Source: Zygaena filipendulae (lineage: Eukaryota > Arthropoda > Insecta > Lepidoptera > Zygaenidae). Taken from it: a stretch of DNA of 64,000 nucleotides. Below, one piece after another: positions 1-11,328 of the stretch; the stretch's first letter is position 1, and each line of letters opens with the position of its first letter. The notes under the pieces are model-generated. The model searched no databases, was not told where the DNA came from, and worked only from the letters and a program-made list of their open reading frames with translations. The stretch spans positions 186,001-250,000 of the forward strand of contig CAJRBF020000002.1 of the NCBI GenBank assembly GCA_907165275.2, read 5' to 3'. The translations under genes were made by a program, and so were the position numbers.

Positions 1-902
1 AAGAGATCTGCGCGATTTTTTAAGAATTCGTTAAAGTCAGCGAGAGTGGACAAATCCTTTAATGTACTACGGTGGGTTTCCCACTCGCGATTGGTGAAGG
101 AATCTAACTTGTTAGTAGCTATATGCACGATAAGCACATCCCAATGCTCAGTAGGTATATTAAGTGTTTTTAAAGCTCTAAGATTTTTATTGATTGTGTC
201 AATCAGATTACGCAAAGCTTTAGAAGATTCTTTAGTCAATGTTTCAGTATTAAAAATTGCATGAACGTGATCATTGACCAAAAGTCTTTTGTTATTAAAG
301 CGATCGCAAAGAAGATCCCAAGCGACTTCATAATTATCCGCCGAAAAATCCAGCGAACGTATAATCAGAGCTGCACTATCTTTTAAGGAAGCGCGCAAAT
401 AGTGAAACTTATTAACGTTCGAGATTGATGAATCAGAGTGTATAAGTGAGTTGAATGTGTCGTGAAACTCTAACCATTCATGATACTGACCCGAGAAGGT
501 AGGTAAATGTATGGTAGGTAGTCTAAGTCTAGTCCCACCTCCAAGAGCACGAGCGGTACCCGCACTAGAACCTGTGCCTGACCCGGAGCAGTCGTGGGCA
601 GGAGCCTGGTGCCGCGCCAACAGATCTCGGGCAAGCGCGACGTTTTGGAAATACTGGCTCTCGAACATTTCGCGCTCTGACAACAACTCCTCCTCTGTAA
701 GTTGGGAAATAGTTTCTATTTGAGTTTGAATGTCATCATATTCGGTGTACAGTTCCTCTATTTTTGATAATCTAAGAGAAAGTTCGCTAATCAGGGGTCC
801 ACTTGGCTTTTGAGAACTCTTTATTTGCTCTAAAAAATGTTTGAATAATGTAAGTTTACCTTTCATAGTAGCACGTTGCCTTTTTAAATCTTTTTCATCC
901 AT
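1..902 (-). CDS. BEL/Pao retrotransposon gag, N-terminal part, runs off the left edge
   Basis: An open minus-strand frame starts at the ATG at 902-900 (MDEKDLKRQRAT...) and stays open to base 1, about 300 residues. The first ~100 residues are charged and helix-rich, followed by a Gly/Ser/Ala linker. Around residues 129-150 is the signature 'LPTIHLPTFSGQYHEWLEF', and near the edge 'KLDSFTNREWETHR'. Both are typical of the DUF1759 region in gag of BEL/Pao LTR retrotransposons. Gag packages the element RNA into virus-like particles. Protease, RT, RNase H and integrase would lie left of the window. The leader upstream of this gag is split by the large DNA transposon at 1,142-16,643, so this copy cannot be transcribed normally from its LTR. 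No stop is seen in the visible part. Confidence 0.85.
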   Translation of the reverse strand, partial: MDEKDLKRQRATMKGKLTLFKHFLEQIKSSQKPSGPLISELSLRLSKIEELYTEYDDIQTQIETISQLTEEELLSEREMFESQYFQNVALARDLLARHQAPAHDCSGSGTGSSAGTARALGGGTRLRLPTIHLPTFSGQYHEWLEFHDTFNSLIHSDSSISNVNKFHYLRASLKDSAALIIRSLDFSADNYEVAWDLLCDRFNNKRLLVNDHVHAIFNTETLTKESSKALRNLIDTINKNLRALKTLNIPTEHWDVLIVHIATNKLDSFTNREWETHRSTLKDLSTLADFNEFLKNRADL

Positions 903-1141
903 GATGATTAATGAATAATAAAATAGTTACTTCAAGAATAAGCACAGACAGAGATGAAACGTTTAAGCAACAGTGGAACCAAATAAAATCAAAATAAAAT
1001 CGGAAAAATACTTAAATTTTATGTGAAGCGAGCAGCGTAGTGAGGTTGCGATAAAGCGTGCGTAGTTAAGTACTAAGCTGAACAGCAAATGATGATCGGA
1101 ATGCGATGAGCTGAGCTTGGCCGTGACGGCCGATATGCGTA
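903..1141 (-). other. BEL/Pao untranslated leader, gag-proximal part
   Basis: Non-coding sequence between the gag start and the left end of the large DNA transposon. The rest of the leader resumes at 16,644 on the far side of the insertion. No ORF or repeat seen in this part. Confidence 0.6.
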
Positions 1142-1153
1142 CACTGAGAAAAA
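1142..1153 (+). repeat. Left terminal inverted repeat (12 bp)
   Basis: CACTGAGAAAAA, matched exactly in reverse complement at 16,632-16,643. The next base differs (t versus a). With the flanking TA the symmetric match is 14 bp. Confidence 0.85.
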
Positions 1154-1600
1154 TTTCCTTGTTTACCTTCCGATTTTTACCTTCTAAAACCGATTCCTTC
1201 TAAAATTAGGTCTTTACCTTCCACCGATTACCTTCCAAATCGGGGAACTGCCAAATTCCTACCGATATTTAGAAGGTAATGAATTTAATCCGTCTAATAT
1301 GGAAGAACATAAAGGAAGGAAATTTGTAGGAAGGAATTGACCAAGAAGGAATTTCCTTCCAGCTAAATATTCCTACTAAAAAAGGATGGATTATAAAAAT
1401 TTCTTCCAAATATATCCTTACAAATTAGTAGGAAATATTCGATGGTAAAATACCCATCACTATTCCACCGGAAACAAAAGGATTAGTCGGATGGCTTTGA
1501 AGGAATTACCTTCCAAATTAGATGTTAATGTTCTTCTGAATTCAAATCCAAAGGTTTCGGAACGAAAACGAAGCTAACCTTCCGATATTGAATTATATTT
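1154..1600. repeat. Left subterminal region with scattered ACCTTCC-type motifs
   Basis: Non-coding. TTACCTTCC, CCTTCTAAA and GGAAGGAA words recur in both orientations at short, irregular spacing. No ORF. By analogy with plant CACTA elements these may be binding sites for an element-encoded protein (inference). Confidence 0.6.
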
Positions 1601-2990
1601 ACCCTCCTAAATAGTAGGAAATGAAGTGACATTACTATTCCATCAAAAACAAAAGGATTAGAAAGGCTCGCTGGAAGGAATTACCATCTAAATTAGATGG
1701 ATCGCATTTGGAGGGAATAACACAAGGAAATCCTTCTGAATAATATGGTAATATCCTTCTAAATCAGTTATAATTTTTCGGTAGGAACAGTGTCAGAAGG
1801 AAAACGCTTATTTACTCTCCGAAATTGAAGAATATTTATCCTCTTTACTAGTAGGAAATGTAGTGACATTACTATTCCATCAAAGACAAAAGGATTAGAA
1901 AGGCTCGTTGGAAGTAATTACCATCCAAATTAGATGGATCGCATTTGGAGGGAATGACACAAGGAAATCCTTCTGAATAATATGGTAATATCCTTCTAAA
2001 TCAGTTATAATTTTTCGGTAGGAACAGTGTCAGAAGGAAAACGCTTATTTACTCTCCGAAATTGAAGAATATTTATCCTCTTTACTAGTAGGAAATGTAG
2101 TGACATTACTATTCCATCAAAGACAAAAGGATTAGAAAGGCTCGTTGGAAGTAATTACCATCCAAATTAGATGGATCGCATTTGGAGGGAATGACACAAG
2201 GAAATCCTTCTGAATAATATGGTAATATCCTTCTAAATCAGTTATAATTTTTCGGTAGGAACAGTGTCAGAAGGAAAACGCTTATTTACTCTCCGAAATT
2301 GAAGAATATTTATCCTCTTTACTAGTAGGAAATGTAGTGACATTACTATTCCATCAAAGACAAAAGGATTAGAAAGGCTCGTTGGAAGTAATTACCATCC
2401 AAATTAGATGGATCGCATTTGGAGGGAATGACACAAGGAAATCCTTCTGAATAATATGGTAATATCCTTCTAAATCAGTTATAATTTTTCGGTAGGAACA
2501 GTGTCAGAAAGAAAACGCTTATTTACCCTCCGAAATTAAAGAATACTTATCCTCTTAACTAGTAGGAAATGAAGTGACATTACTATTCCATCAAAGGCGA
2601 AAGGATTAGAAAGGCTCGCTGAAAGTAATTACCATCCAAATTAGATGGATCGTATTTGGAGGGAATAACACAAGGAAATCCTTCTGAATAATATGGTAAT
2701 ATCCTTCTAAATCAGTTATAATTTTTCGGTAGGAACCATTGACTCTATATCTATAAATATCATTGGTAGGAACAGTGTCAGAAAGAAAACGCTTATTTAC
2801 CCTCCGAAATTGAAGAAAACTTATCCTCTTAACTATAGTAGGAAATGAAGTGACATTACTATTCCATCAAAGACGAAAGGATTAGAAAGGCTCACTGGAA
2901 GGAATAACCATCCAAATTACATGGATCACATTTGGAGGGAATACACAAGGAACATCCTTCTAAATTAGGTAGGTATCGTTCTAAATCAAT
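1600..2990. repeat. Left subterminal tandem array, 237-bp unit
   Basis: The landmark 'aaaacgctta' occurs at 1,801, 2,038, 2,275 and 2,512, exactly 237 bp apart, then at 2,786 (274 bp) where about 37 bp including a second 'ggtaggaac' is added. The three central units are nearly identical and the outer ones more diverged, as expected for unequal crossing-over. Each unit carries several GGAAGG/CCTTC words. No coding potential. Confidence 0.9.
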
Positions 2991-3258
2991 CTGTAGGAAT
3001 TCTGGTCTGGGCTGGTGGGAGGCTTTGGCTGCGGCTGGTTATCACTTTAACAGCAGAGACGCACCATCAAGCGATTTAGCGTTCGTTAATATATTATATA
3101 CCTAAACCATTTCCAGAATATACCTAACAATTAATACTTTACTGAAAACCGTATCAAAATCGGTTCAGCCAATTGCGAGTAATCGCGGACAAGCACACAT
3201 ACAGATATACAGGTCAAATACAGAACCTACTTTTTTCTGAAGTCGGTTAATAAATATT
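2991..3258. repeat. Spacer with short interspersed repeat tail
   Basis: 3,145-3,250 contains 'aatcggttcagccaatt', 'cgcggacaagcacaca' and 'ctgaagtcggttaa', the usual tail of short interspersed or RTE-related repeats in moths and butterflies. A similar tail lies at 5,330-5,435. The family label comes from memory of such repeats, not a search. Confidence 0.5.
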
Positions 3259-3730
3259 CAGATCACGTGGTCAAATCAACACCACGAAATAAAGAAGTTT
3301 GAGTACCATCAACCTGGGGCGCCCAATAATGACGGAGATATAAGCTTTCGAAAATTTGATCACGCGGTCAAATCGACACCACGAAATTAAGAAGTTTGAG
3401 TACCATCAACCTGGGGCTGCGCCCAATAATGACGGAGATATAACCTTTCGAAAATTTTATCACCGCTTGCTAGTTGCTACACAGTATCGCACCGAAACGC
3501 TAAATCGCTAGGTAGTAAACGGTAGGTACATCTGCTGTTAGCTGACATAATATACTCATGTTACAATTAGGTACCTACCTACACAGTTTTGGCAGACCTC
3601 CCCACAAGGTGGAAGGATGACATCATAGAGGTATAATATTATGGGAATATCGGTTGCTAGTTGCTACACAGTATCGCACCGAAACGCTAAATTGCAGGTG
3701 TAGTACCTGTAGGTACACTAAAATAAAAAT
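3259..3730. repeat. Two overlapping local duplications
   Basis: A ~98-bp unit beginning 'gatcacgtggtcaaatc' and containing 'ggagatataa' is present twice in tandem (about 3,261-3,358 and 3,359-3,458). The words 'gctagttgctacacagtatc' and 'gcaccgaaacgctaaat' recur about 185 bp apart, near 3,468 and 3,655. Non-coding. Confidence 0.75.
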
Positions 3731-4620
3731 AAATATTTAGAAATTTTGATTTCCTTAGGTTGGGTTGAATCAACGTTCGCAAAACCTGTGTGTAAAAATA
3801 AGTAGGTATAACTAATAAAATTACGTAAATTTCGTATCTGCCGTACCTATACAAAATTTCGTGTTTATAAGTTTGTTTATAGTTGAAAAGTCCCTTTATC
3901 TGGAGCTAAAACCTGGATGTCGTTGCAGGTCATGTTGACCATAAAAATGCATTGACCAACTGCATGTCAAACAAGATAAATTAAAAATTAAAAAAAAATC
4001 CCGACTGCAAGTTCCTAATTACTTTTAGAAACATATGACATATATATTTTTGTAATCTCCTTTTAATTCCCTTCATTTTGATTCCCCACTATAGTTTTGA
4101 TTAATAATTTGTAGGGTTCCGTACCCAAAGGGTAAAAAACTCGGGAAATAAAATTTTATTTTGGCCCCATGTAACACAAATAACTATTTTGCAGTCGGGT
4201 TAAAAACTCCGTAAAATAAGAGGAAGCGCAGGTTCTAATTCAGCTGTCAATTTGACCTAGTTAAACAAACTACAATACATACATACATACATAGCTTTTT
4301 GATCATATTTATAAACAAAGCTACTCGTTAAGTATCGTGCTATTTCATTGATAATAAATGTTTAAGATATGTCGCTGCAGAGTTCCGAATGTGTGTATGT
4401 ACCTACAACCGTTACAAACCGTTAAAACAAGTCACTCTGTCGGCGCTGCCCGTCTAAACTAGACGGAAAAAAAATTTATACGTCTAAAAATACCTTCCAA
4501 ATTTTGTACCTACTTACTTTGCTTGCATTGAAGTGTTGCCAGCTTGTCATTGTGGTATATTTTATATTTAATATATTATTTCATACTCGTATTTTAGTAG
4601 TTTGATTACTATTTTCAACA
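3731..4620. other. AT-rich spacer inside the DNA transposon
   Basis: No convincing ORF. It contains 'gggttccgtacccaaaggg' near 4,113, a phrase common in lepidopteran interspersed repeats, and a short (atac)n stretch near 4,275. Nothing else recognised. Confidence 0.5.
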
Positions 4621-5110
4621 CGACTTAAATCGTTTTTGGAACGAAGTTCCTTTCCGGACGGTACAGCGCAGAGGGCTAGGCGAAAGAAAATGGGTTTTAA
4701 ATCTCGTCACGAAGAAAAGTTACGAAAATGTAATGAGTATATTATAGTATATTATGATAACGAGTATATTATGATAACGGATCACACAATATATTATAGA
4801 TCAGATAGCCCAGCGGACGGCTAACTCCCGCAACCGAGCTCAAGCCTCACATCGATATTTTATTATTGGAACGAAGTTCCTTTTCGGACGGTACAGCGCA
4901 GGGGGCTGGTGAAAGAAAATGGCAGGTGAAAGAAAATAGGTTTTTAGCGACGAAAATCTCGCCACGAAGAAAACCTACAAAAATCTGAGTGTATAAAATA
5001 TTTCGTTTATACACAATGTGTCATAGATCTGATAACCCACTGGTGTGACTAGGTACTTCTTTTTGACAGGTTCAATTGCGCAACCGAGTTCAATCCTCAC
5101 ATCGATATTT
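4621..5110. repeat. Imperfect ~240-bp tandem duplication
   Basis: Two units begin 'ttggaacgaagttcctt' (4,636 and 4,867), continue 'cggacggtacagcgcag', and end 'cctcacatcgatattttat' (about 4,845 and 5,098). The short reading frame that opens in the first unit is disrupted in the second, so I do not call it a gene. Confidence 0.7.
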
Positions 5111-5690
5111 TATTTTTATTTTTTTAATATTATTTTCTTTTGTTTTATTTTTTGCACTTCGTTCCAATCGAGTGTTCCACGACACTTACGTATTTTTTTA
5201 TTATAATCAAATTATTTTACCATGTTTCGAAAAATAGTACTTTTTTATTTTTACAATTAATCCATATAAATAAATCAGAAAATAGCCTGTCTTTGTTTGC
5301 GTACACTAACTCGCAGGTGAGTGCTATAATATATAAATCGGTTTAGCCAAACGTGAGATAATCACGGACAAACAGATATACATACAAACATACGGGTCGA
5401 ATACAGAACCTCCTTTTTTTGAAGTCGGTTTTAAAAAAGATATTAAATAAAAAAAAAAAGAATAAAATATTGAATAGATGTAATGGGATAGTGAAACAAT
5501 GAAAGCATTTAAAGAAAATATTAATAAAGAAATAATAAAGGTGCATAAGGTGCATAAAAATTCACGTAAATTTGTGTTTTATTCTAAGAAAAAATATTTA
5601 TGGGAAATAATTTTCTAAATTGCTTAATTTAGGGAATTTTCATGAGGAGTTAGGAGAAAATTAAAATCAGAGCATGGCAACACGAAGCGT
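5111..5690. repeat. AT-rich spacer with a second short interspersed repeat tail
   Basis: 5,330-5,435 resembles 3,145-3,250 ('atcggtttagccaaacg', 'atcacggacaaacag', 'tgaagtcggtt'). The rest is AT-rich with homopolymer runs and no gene. Confidence 0.5.
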
Positions 5691-5923
5691 CACGCCTTCA
5701 CCCGTCAGTTGGCCGGCCTGTGGCCTTGTACAGACGCGTAAGCCGTAAACCGCCAGTCTAGTTGTGCTCAGCCTGTTTCCTACTCCTAGAATTATAATTA
5801 TAACGAGCGATCCTAGACCGATCTTCCAGCTTTGGCCTTTGCGCGTCTATAGAGACCAAGCGGTCTTGCGGTGTGAGTGTGAGTCGTCATAATCTAGTTT
5901 CGTCAAAATTCAAAATCAAAAGG
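5690..5923 (+). promoter_or_regulatory. Probable promoter-proximal non-coding first exon of the 639-residue gene
   Basis: A GC-richer island in AT-rich surroundings, without a long ORF, ends at a consensus splice donor (AAAAGG|GTAAGTTT, donor GT at 5,924). A matching acceptor (TTTCATTTTTAG, exon from 6,708) lies just before the ATG at 6,727. The transcription start cannot be placed from sequence. This is inference from splice signals and composition. Confidence 0.45.
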
Positions 5924-6726
5924 GTAAGTTTAATCCACATCTTTTATGCATTACCTTCTTAGGTAGGTACCTACTTCCTAAATCTACATATTTACATATA
6001 CATATATACATTTAAAATTTGAAGTTTGAAGAAGTTCCTTGTACGGAGATATACCTACAGTACCTATATTGCGATTTGCAATCTTGCTTTTAGCTCTATG
6101 GAGGTTTATAGTAGGTAAATGAAGACGTATCAAACCGATAAGATTTCTTTCATGTTGATATTAATAGTTGATTAAATAGGAAAAATTTATAAAATAGATA
6201 AATACCTATCAATTAATGCATATTATAATAAAAATCTGTGTAAATACCTATAAAATACATCGCCTCTGCGAGAAAATTGTGACATCGGAAAATGCTAAAA
6301 CAACAGGAAGCTAATGAAATTAAATTAATTAATCAAGTAAAGTGCTCGGAAATACCTACTCATTCGCAATTATTGTAAATTTTTACGCGATACAATGATA
6401 ACAAATCATGTTTGTTGTATGGGAGCCCCCTTAAATATTTGTTTTATTCTTATTTTTAGTATTTGTTGTTATAGCACCAACAGAAATACACCATCTGAAA
6501 GTTTCAACTGTCTCTATCACGGTTCAAGAGATATACAGCCATACAGATATACATATATAGTGACGAACGGACGGACGGACTGACGGCGAAGTTTTAGTGT
6601 ATGACGTCACACAGCTGTTATTGTGAGAAGGTATTATCGCAATATAACTCTGTCTGTAATGTAGTGTTTATTATATTACCACTAATAATTAGTAATTTCA
6701 TTTTTAGTGTGTCAAACATTTTTACA

Positions 6727-9700
6727 ATGGAATCCCAAAAAGATGCCTCAAGTGAGCTGAAACAATTACTTCACAGATTAGGTGCGAATGAAGCAGTCGT
6801 TATAAGTTTCATTGGTAAGTTATTTTTAATTTTACAGCTATGTTAACCGAGGTAGATGGGAATTTTTTCTCCCAACCAACCCACCATGTCAAGTTCAGTC
6901 CATTGTCCATGCCGTTTACTTACTTGCATAGATTGGTGGAGGTATTATTATCATAGTTGATAACTATAATATATAATTCTTTTCAAGAGAAGCTACCTAC
7001 ATGTAAAAAGATGTCTATCTTGGAGGGGAGCTGGAGGGTGGAGGGAGAGGGGTGGTGAAGAGCTCACCTTAAAATATTTGTGTAGGGTTATAACTTAGTA
7101 CCTGAATTATTCCTAGGTACCTTAGTATATTACTATTCATCAAAAGTTACAAGCCTTGTATTACAAGCGTTTAGCTTGTAAATTAGTGCATTTTTGCAAA
7201 CATATGTTCATCAAAACTACATGTGTAAATCAAAAATGTCTTTGTTGCTTGTAGCTTGTAACTTGTAGCAAAAAAGTTGGACAGTCTTCGTCGACTCTTC
7301 ACTTGTTAAGTTGTAAGCTACATACACATGCAAACCTACTTAATACATTTACTAATCTATACTTATAATAAAACTGTAGAGAGGTCAATTCTGTACATTG
7401 AATATATATTCAAAATTTATATTGGAGGATGAATGGTGATCGATACTGATGCCAAAAATGCAAATGCGCATGGGTCAAAAACTACTGAAGGGATTTTAAC
7501 CAAACTTGGTACGATTGTAGTCCATACTCCTGGGCAGGTTATAGGCTATATAACATAACGCTAAGACACTTAGGAGCTGAGCAGTGACGATTAATGTGAA
7601 GAAAGTCAGATGAAAATGCGCATTCGACTCAATCACGCAAAAACGGCTGAACGGATTTGGATGAAATTTGGCATGCATGTAGCCTTTGACATGGTGGAAA
7701 AGAACATGGGCTACCTTTTATCCCGGAATTCCCGCGGGATCTCCGAAATTTACGCGGGTGAAACCGCGGGGCACAGCTAGTTATATTATAACCCTTGATT
7801 TTAAAACCTAAGTATGCGGCTATCAGAACATTTTACACAAACCTTCTTCATACAAGAAAATAGTAGCACCAACTGTTAAAATTCCCGCTAAAACGTAATT
7901 TGAACTTGTAAAAAAACAATTGTAACTTAAGCTTGTACAAGGTGTCCCGAAACAACATGAAAATATGTGCATGATGTGTGTATGATGTGTAATTTAACAT
8001 TAATAACCAATTCAGGCATACTAACTCAAGCATTATGTGAGCATTTGTGTGATATTGTTTTCCTTGGCTTTGCTTTATATGTGGTTTGGGATTAACTTTT
8101 CAGAAAATGGATATTCAACCATAGAAGAACTAAAATGTATCACAGATCATGATTTAAAGAGCTTGATACCGCAAATATTGATACGAAAAAAATTTGCACG
8201 TTCGCTCGCTTCATGGCTTCTAGACAATGATCAAGAAATAGAAGAAAACATTCTCTGGGTTACTAGCTTCTCATAATTTTTACATGACTGACCGACTGAC
8301 CGACCGACATAAACCGACATCGACCTATACAACCGACATTGACCGATACCAACCGGCATCGACCTATATCAACCGACATCGACGAACATTGACCGATACC
8401 AACCGACATCAACCGACCTCGACCGGACCGACATAAACCGACATCGACCTATACAACCGACATTGACCGATACCAACCGGCATTGACCTATATCAACCGA
8501 CATCGACCGACATCGACGAACATTGACCGACACCAACCGACACCAACCGACATCAACCGACCTCGACCGACATAAACCGACATCGACCTATACAACCGAC
8601 ATTGACCGACATAAACCGACATCGACCTATATCAACCGACATCGACGGACATCGACCGACATTGACCGATACCAACCGACATTGACCGATACCAACCGGC
8701 ATTAACCGACCCCGACCGACATAAACCGACATCGACCTATATCAACCGACATCGACCTGTAGGGGGAGCACGAATTTTTTCGCTCTCGTCTAGTCGATAT
8801 CGAGCATTTTTTTTGTATGGAAAATAAACAGCGCCACCTATCCAGTGTTGTTCATTTTCCATACAAAAAAACGCTTTGACATTACGACGATATCGACTAG
8901 ACGAGAGCGAAAAAATTCGTGCTCCCCCTACTGTATCAACCGACATTGACCTATATCAACCGACATCGAACGACATCGTACGTATTAAAAGTAAAGATTT
9001 GTAACCAAACTAATGCAATCGATTGAAGATAAAGGACCAATCTTTGTGTAGTTATTTTTAGTTCCATTGTATTCATTTTACTTAGACACAAAATGTACCG
9101 AAAACTCCACGAAAACTGCGTTCGTTTTTTTGCAGACTGCTGGTATTCACCCTCGTCAAACAAAAATTAAAGGAGGATCTGAATGCACTAGCTCTTCCAA
9201 AAGTTGCACAGATCGATCGGAACAAAATACAGATAGCGCAGACACAGCCAGTATCAGCGATATAATAGATGTATCCCTTTTTGATCACGAATTGGAAGAT
9301 TTAGACTTACGTGTACGGATTGCAGAAGATGTAAATAATGTGAAAGAATATGATCCTAATACAAATAGCGTGACTAAAGTAAACTCGCTTACCCCCATTG
9401 AAGGAATAACGCGTCAAAAAAACCCAATTTGGCTGCTGCTGAATAAAAGTTCTTTGGAGGGCAAAAGAATTGCAAGTTTATCGGAAGAGAGTGTACTTAA
9501 TGCTCCTGAAATTAAAGAAGTGGCTCAAATCGTAGCCCAGTATTTATTCGCAGAAGCAAGTCCGCCTAAGCGTCAAGTACCTCCCAGCATCTGTATGTTC
9601 TGGTCCAAATACTTCGAAAATTTATTTCCAAACACTAATGCCCACAGATTTTATTTCATGAAAAACGAAATATACCACACAAAAGATGGAAAACAAGTGA

Positions 9701-11314
9701 ATAAAGGGCGTCCAATTGGTTCTTTGCATACGCAACTTAGCTTGCTTCGTAAAAAGCTGTTGCTTAATGACGATTCAGCAAAATTGCGTGCCAGTGGTAC
9801 CTCCGAGCTCAAATCAACACTCCAAAACAACACGCCACAGAAAATAAAAAGAGCGTCTTGTCACAGATCTCTGACTCAAGAGAGCACATCAGGATATTGC
9901 CCACCGGGTACATACTTTTTTACATCAGCTGTTTTATGGTTTAAGAAATCATTTCGGACATTCACAGTACACTGCGCTGTGGACATTCACAGTAACATTC
10001 TGTTATATTTTTTGTTTTTATTTCCAGAATCTGACGAGGAAATAAAAAGTCAACTTGATAATTTGCGCAACAATATACCAACATATGTATCTGCTGAACT
10101 AACGCAGGAATGGACAAAAACTCATGATTATCGCATGAAAGAATTAAAAGAAACTAAAGGAACACTTTGGGATTACCTTAAGTCATATAAAGCTCTCTTA
10201 GCCCCTAATATTGGCCCATCTCTCGTAAGTTTACTGACATTATACGCCTACAATACAACAACCCTGAAACCATGAGAGACACTGTACAGTAAATTTGACT
10301 TTATTTTCTTTTCAGATCAGAACAGACTTCAAACTTTTGTTCAAAGAATCGGATCCAGCTAGCAAACTTCAAGATTTTATGATTTCAAAGAGAACTAAAA
10401 TAATAAAATTAGCTAAAGAAGTTGAAAATAAATTGACTGCGTCTGTGCAAAAAGCTAAAATTGCTATTTTTATTTCCTTGGCAGAAGGTAAGTGCTGTTC
10501 AGCTATGCAGAACACTCATTCACAAATTTCGAAAACCAAATTGTACACGTTTAGTCAATTTTGTTTTGTCATCTTAAAACTAAGTTTAGAGAGTTCCAAT
10601 CGCGTCCAGGATTGATTGTTATTTATCATTTCCTAAATGAAACTTAACTCCACTGGATTCGATATCTTTGCTAGATTTTTTATGTTCTATACGAGTATTT
10701 CTATTAAACACGATTTTTTATATCTTGGCGTACTTATTAGGGTTGTATTAAATTATTAATTTTTATTATTATTTTTAGGTGATGATATAAAAGAACAAAC
10801 TACAGGATTACTCCTACTACTGCCATTTTTGTTCCCTGGAGTGTACCAAGTGAATAAAAATTGGAAACCCACAAAAAGCAACGTGCTCGATGCTTTTATC
10901 TTCAAAGCTGACTCAGAAGCGGATGTTGAAGATGGAATCGACAAACAGCGTGGTCACCTTCAAGAGGTACAAACGAAGTTAAAATGGAAGAACACAATCC
11001 ACCTTCAGCCATTTGTCCTAGCAGTAGGCACTTCATGGTCCGAAATAATTCAAGCGCATATTATAGTCGATAAAGTACTATACACTTTCCCTAGCGTTTT
11101 GGAGGCGGTGGAATCGTGTTTCCAGTTGTTTCATGCATTTCATGCTGAATATCCTCTTGAATGTCACAACGTGTGGGAGTTCATACAACAAGCTGTTTAC
11201 GGTATATATACATCATTTGACTGGAACCACCGTTCCACTTCTGAGTTGGCAGAACTTCTGCATCTTTCATTACAACGGCCTGCACACAAAATCACCAGAA
11301 GAGTGATAAATTAA
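6727..11314 (+). CDS. Spliced accessory gene of the CACTA-like element, 639-residue SAM-like protein
   Basis: Coding exons, each bounded by GT/AG and all in phase: 6,727-6,814; 8,104-8,258; 9,136-9,907; 10,028-10,224; 10,316-10,487; 10,779-11,314. They sum to 1,920 nt, a stop-free frame of 639 residues plus TAA. The donor at 8,259 (TGG|GTTACT) is the weakest but is the only in-phase choice I found. Residues ~5-78, across exons 1 and 2, look like a SAM domain (LLHRLGANEAVV..., SLIPQILIRKKFARSLASWL). The middle is polar. The C-terminal exon has 'LAVGTSWSEI' and 'LEAVESCFQLFHAF', which I associate with animal EnSpm-type proteins. It lies upstream of the transposase in the same orientation. A role in binding the subterminal repeats is speculation by analogy with TNPA. 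Confidence 0.75.
7355..7781 (+). repeat. Non-autonomous interspersed repeat in intron 1
   Basis: It begins 'ctatacttataataaa' and ends 'ccgcggggcacagctagt', with internal phrases such as 'cacgcaaaaacggctgaacg' and 'gatgaaatttggcatgca'. This is the widespread arthropod/lepidopteran short repeat type, known from memory. It contains no coding capacity and lies wholly inside the intron (6,815-8,103). Confidence 0.65.
8281..8977 (+). repeat. Degenerate ACCGACATCGACC minisatellite in intron 2
   Basis: Words of 11-14 bp such as 'accgacatcgacc', 'ccgacattgacc' and 'accgataccaacc' repeat from about 8,281 to 8,759 and resume at 8,934-8,977, interrupted by the palindromic element at 8,760-8,930. A translated Thr/Asp/Arg-rich frame across it is an artefact of the repeat. 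Confidence 0.85.
8760..8930. mobile_element. 171-bp palindromic MITE
   Basis: Terminal inverted repeats of 43 bp are perfect (from TAGGGGGAGCACGAA inward), and the centre is also partly self-complementary ('ttttgtatggaaaat' against 'attttccatacaaaa'). The flanks are CTG on both sides (8,757-8,759 and 8,931-8,933), a 3-bp duplication. A TA duplication is possible if the element is taken to start at GGGGG. It splits the minisatellite cleanly, so it inserted after the array formed. No coding capacity. Confidence 0.85.
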
Positions 11315-11328
11315 TATATCTTACAATA

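Noticed and set aside
8523..8705. Thr/Asp/Arg-rich repeat protein
   Set aside because: Translation of the ACCGAC minisatellite within an intron.
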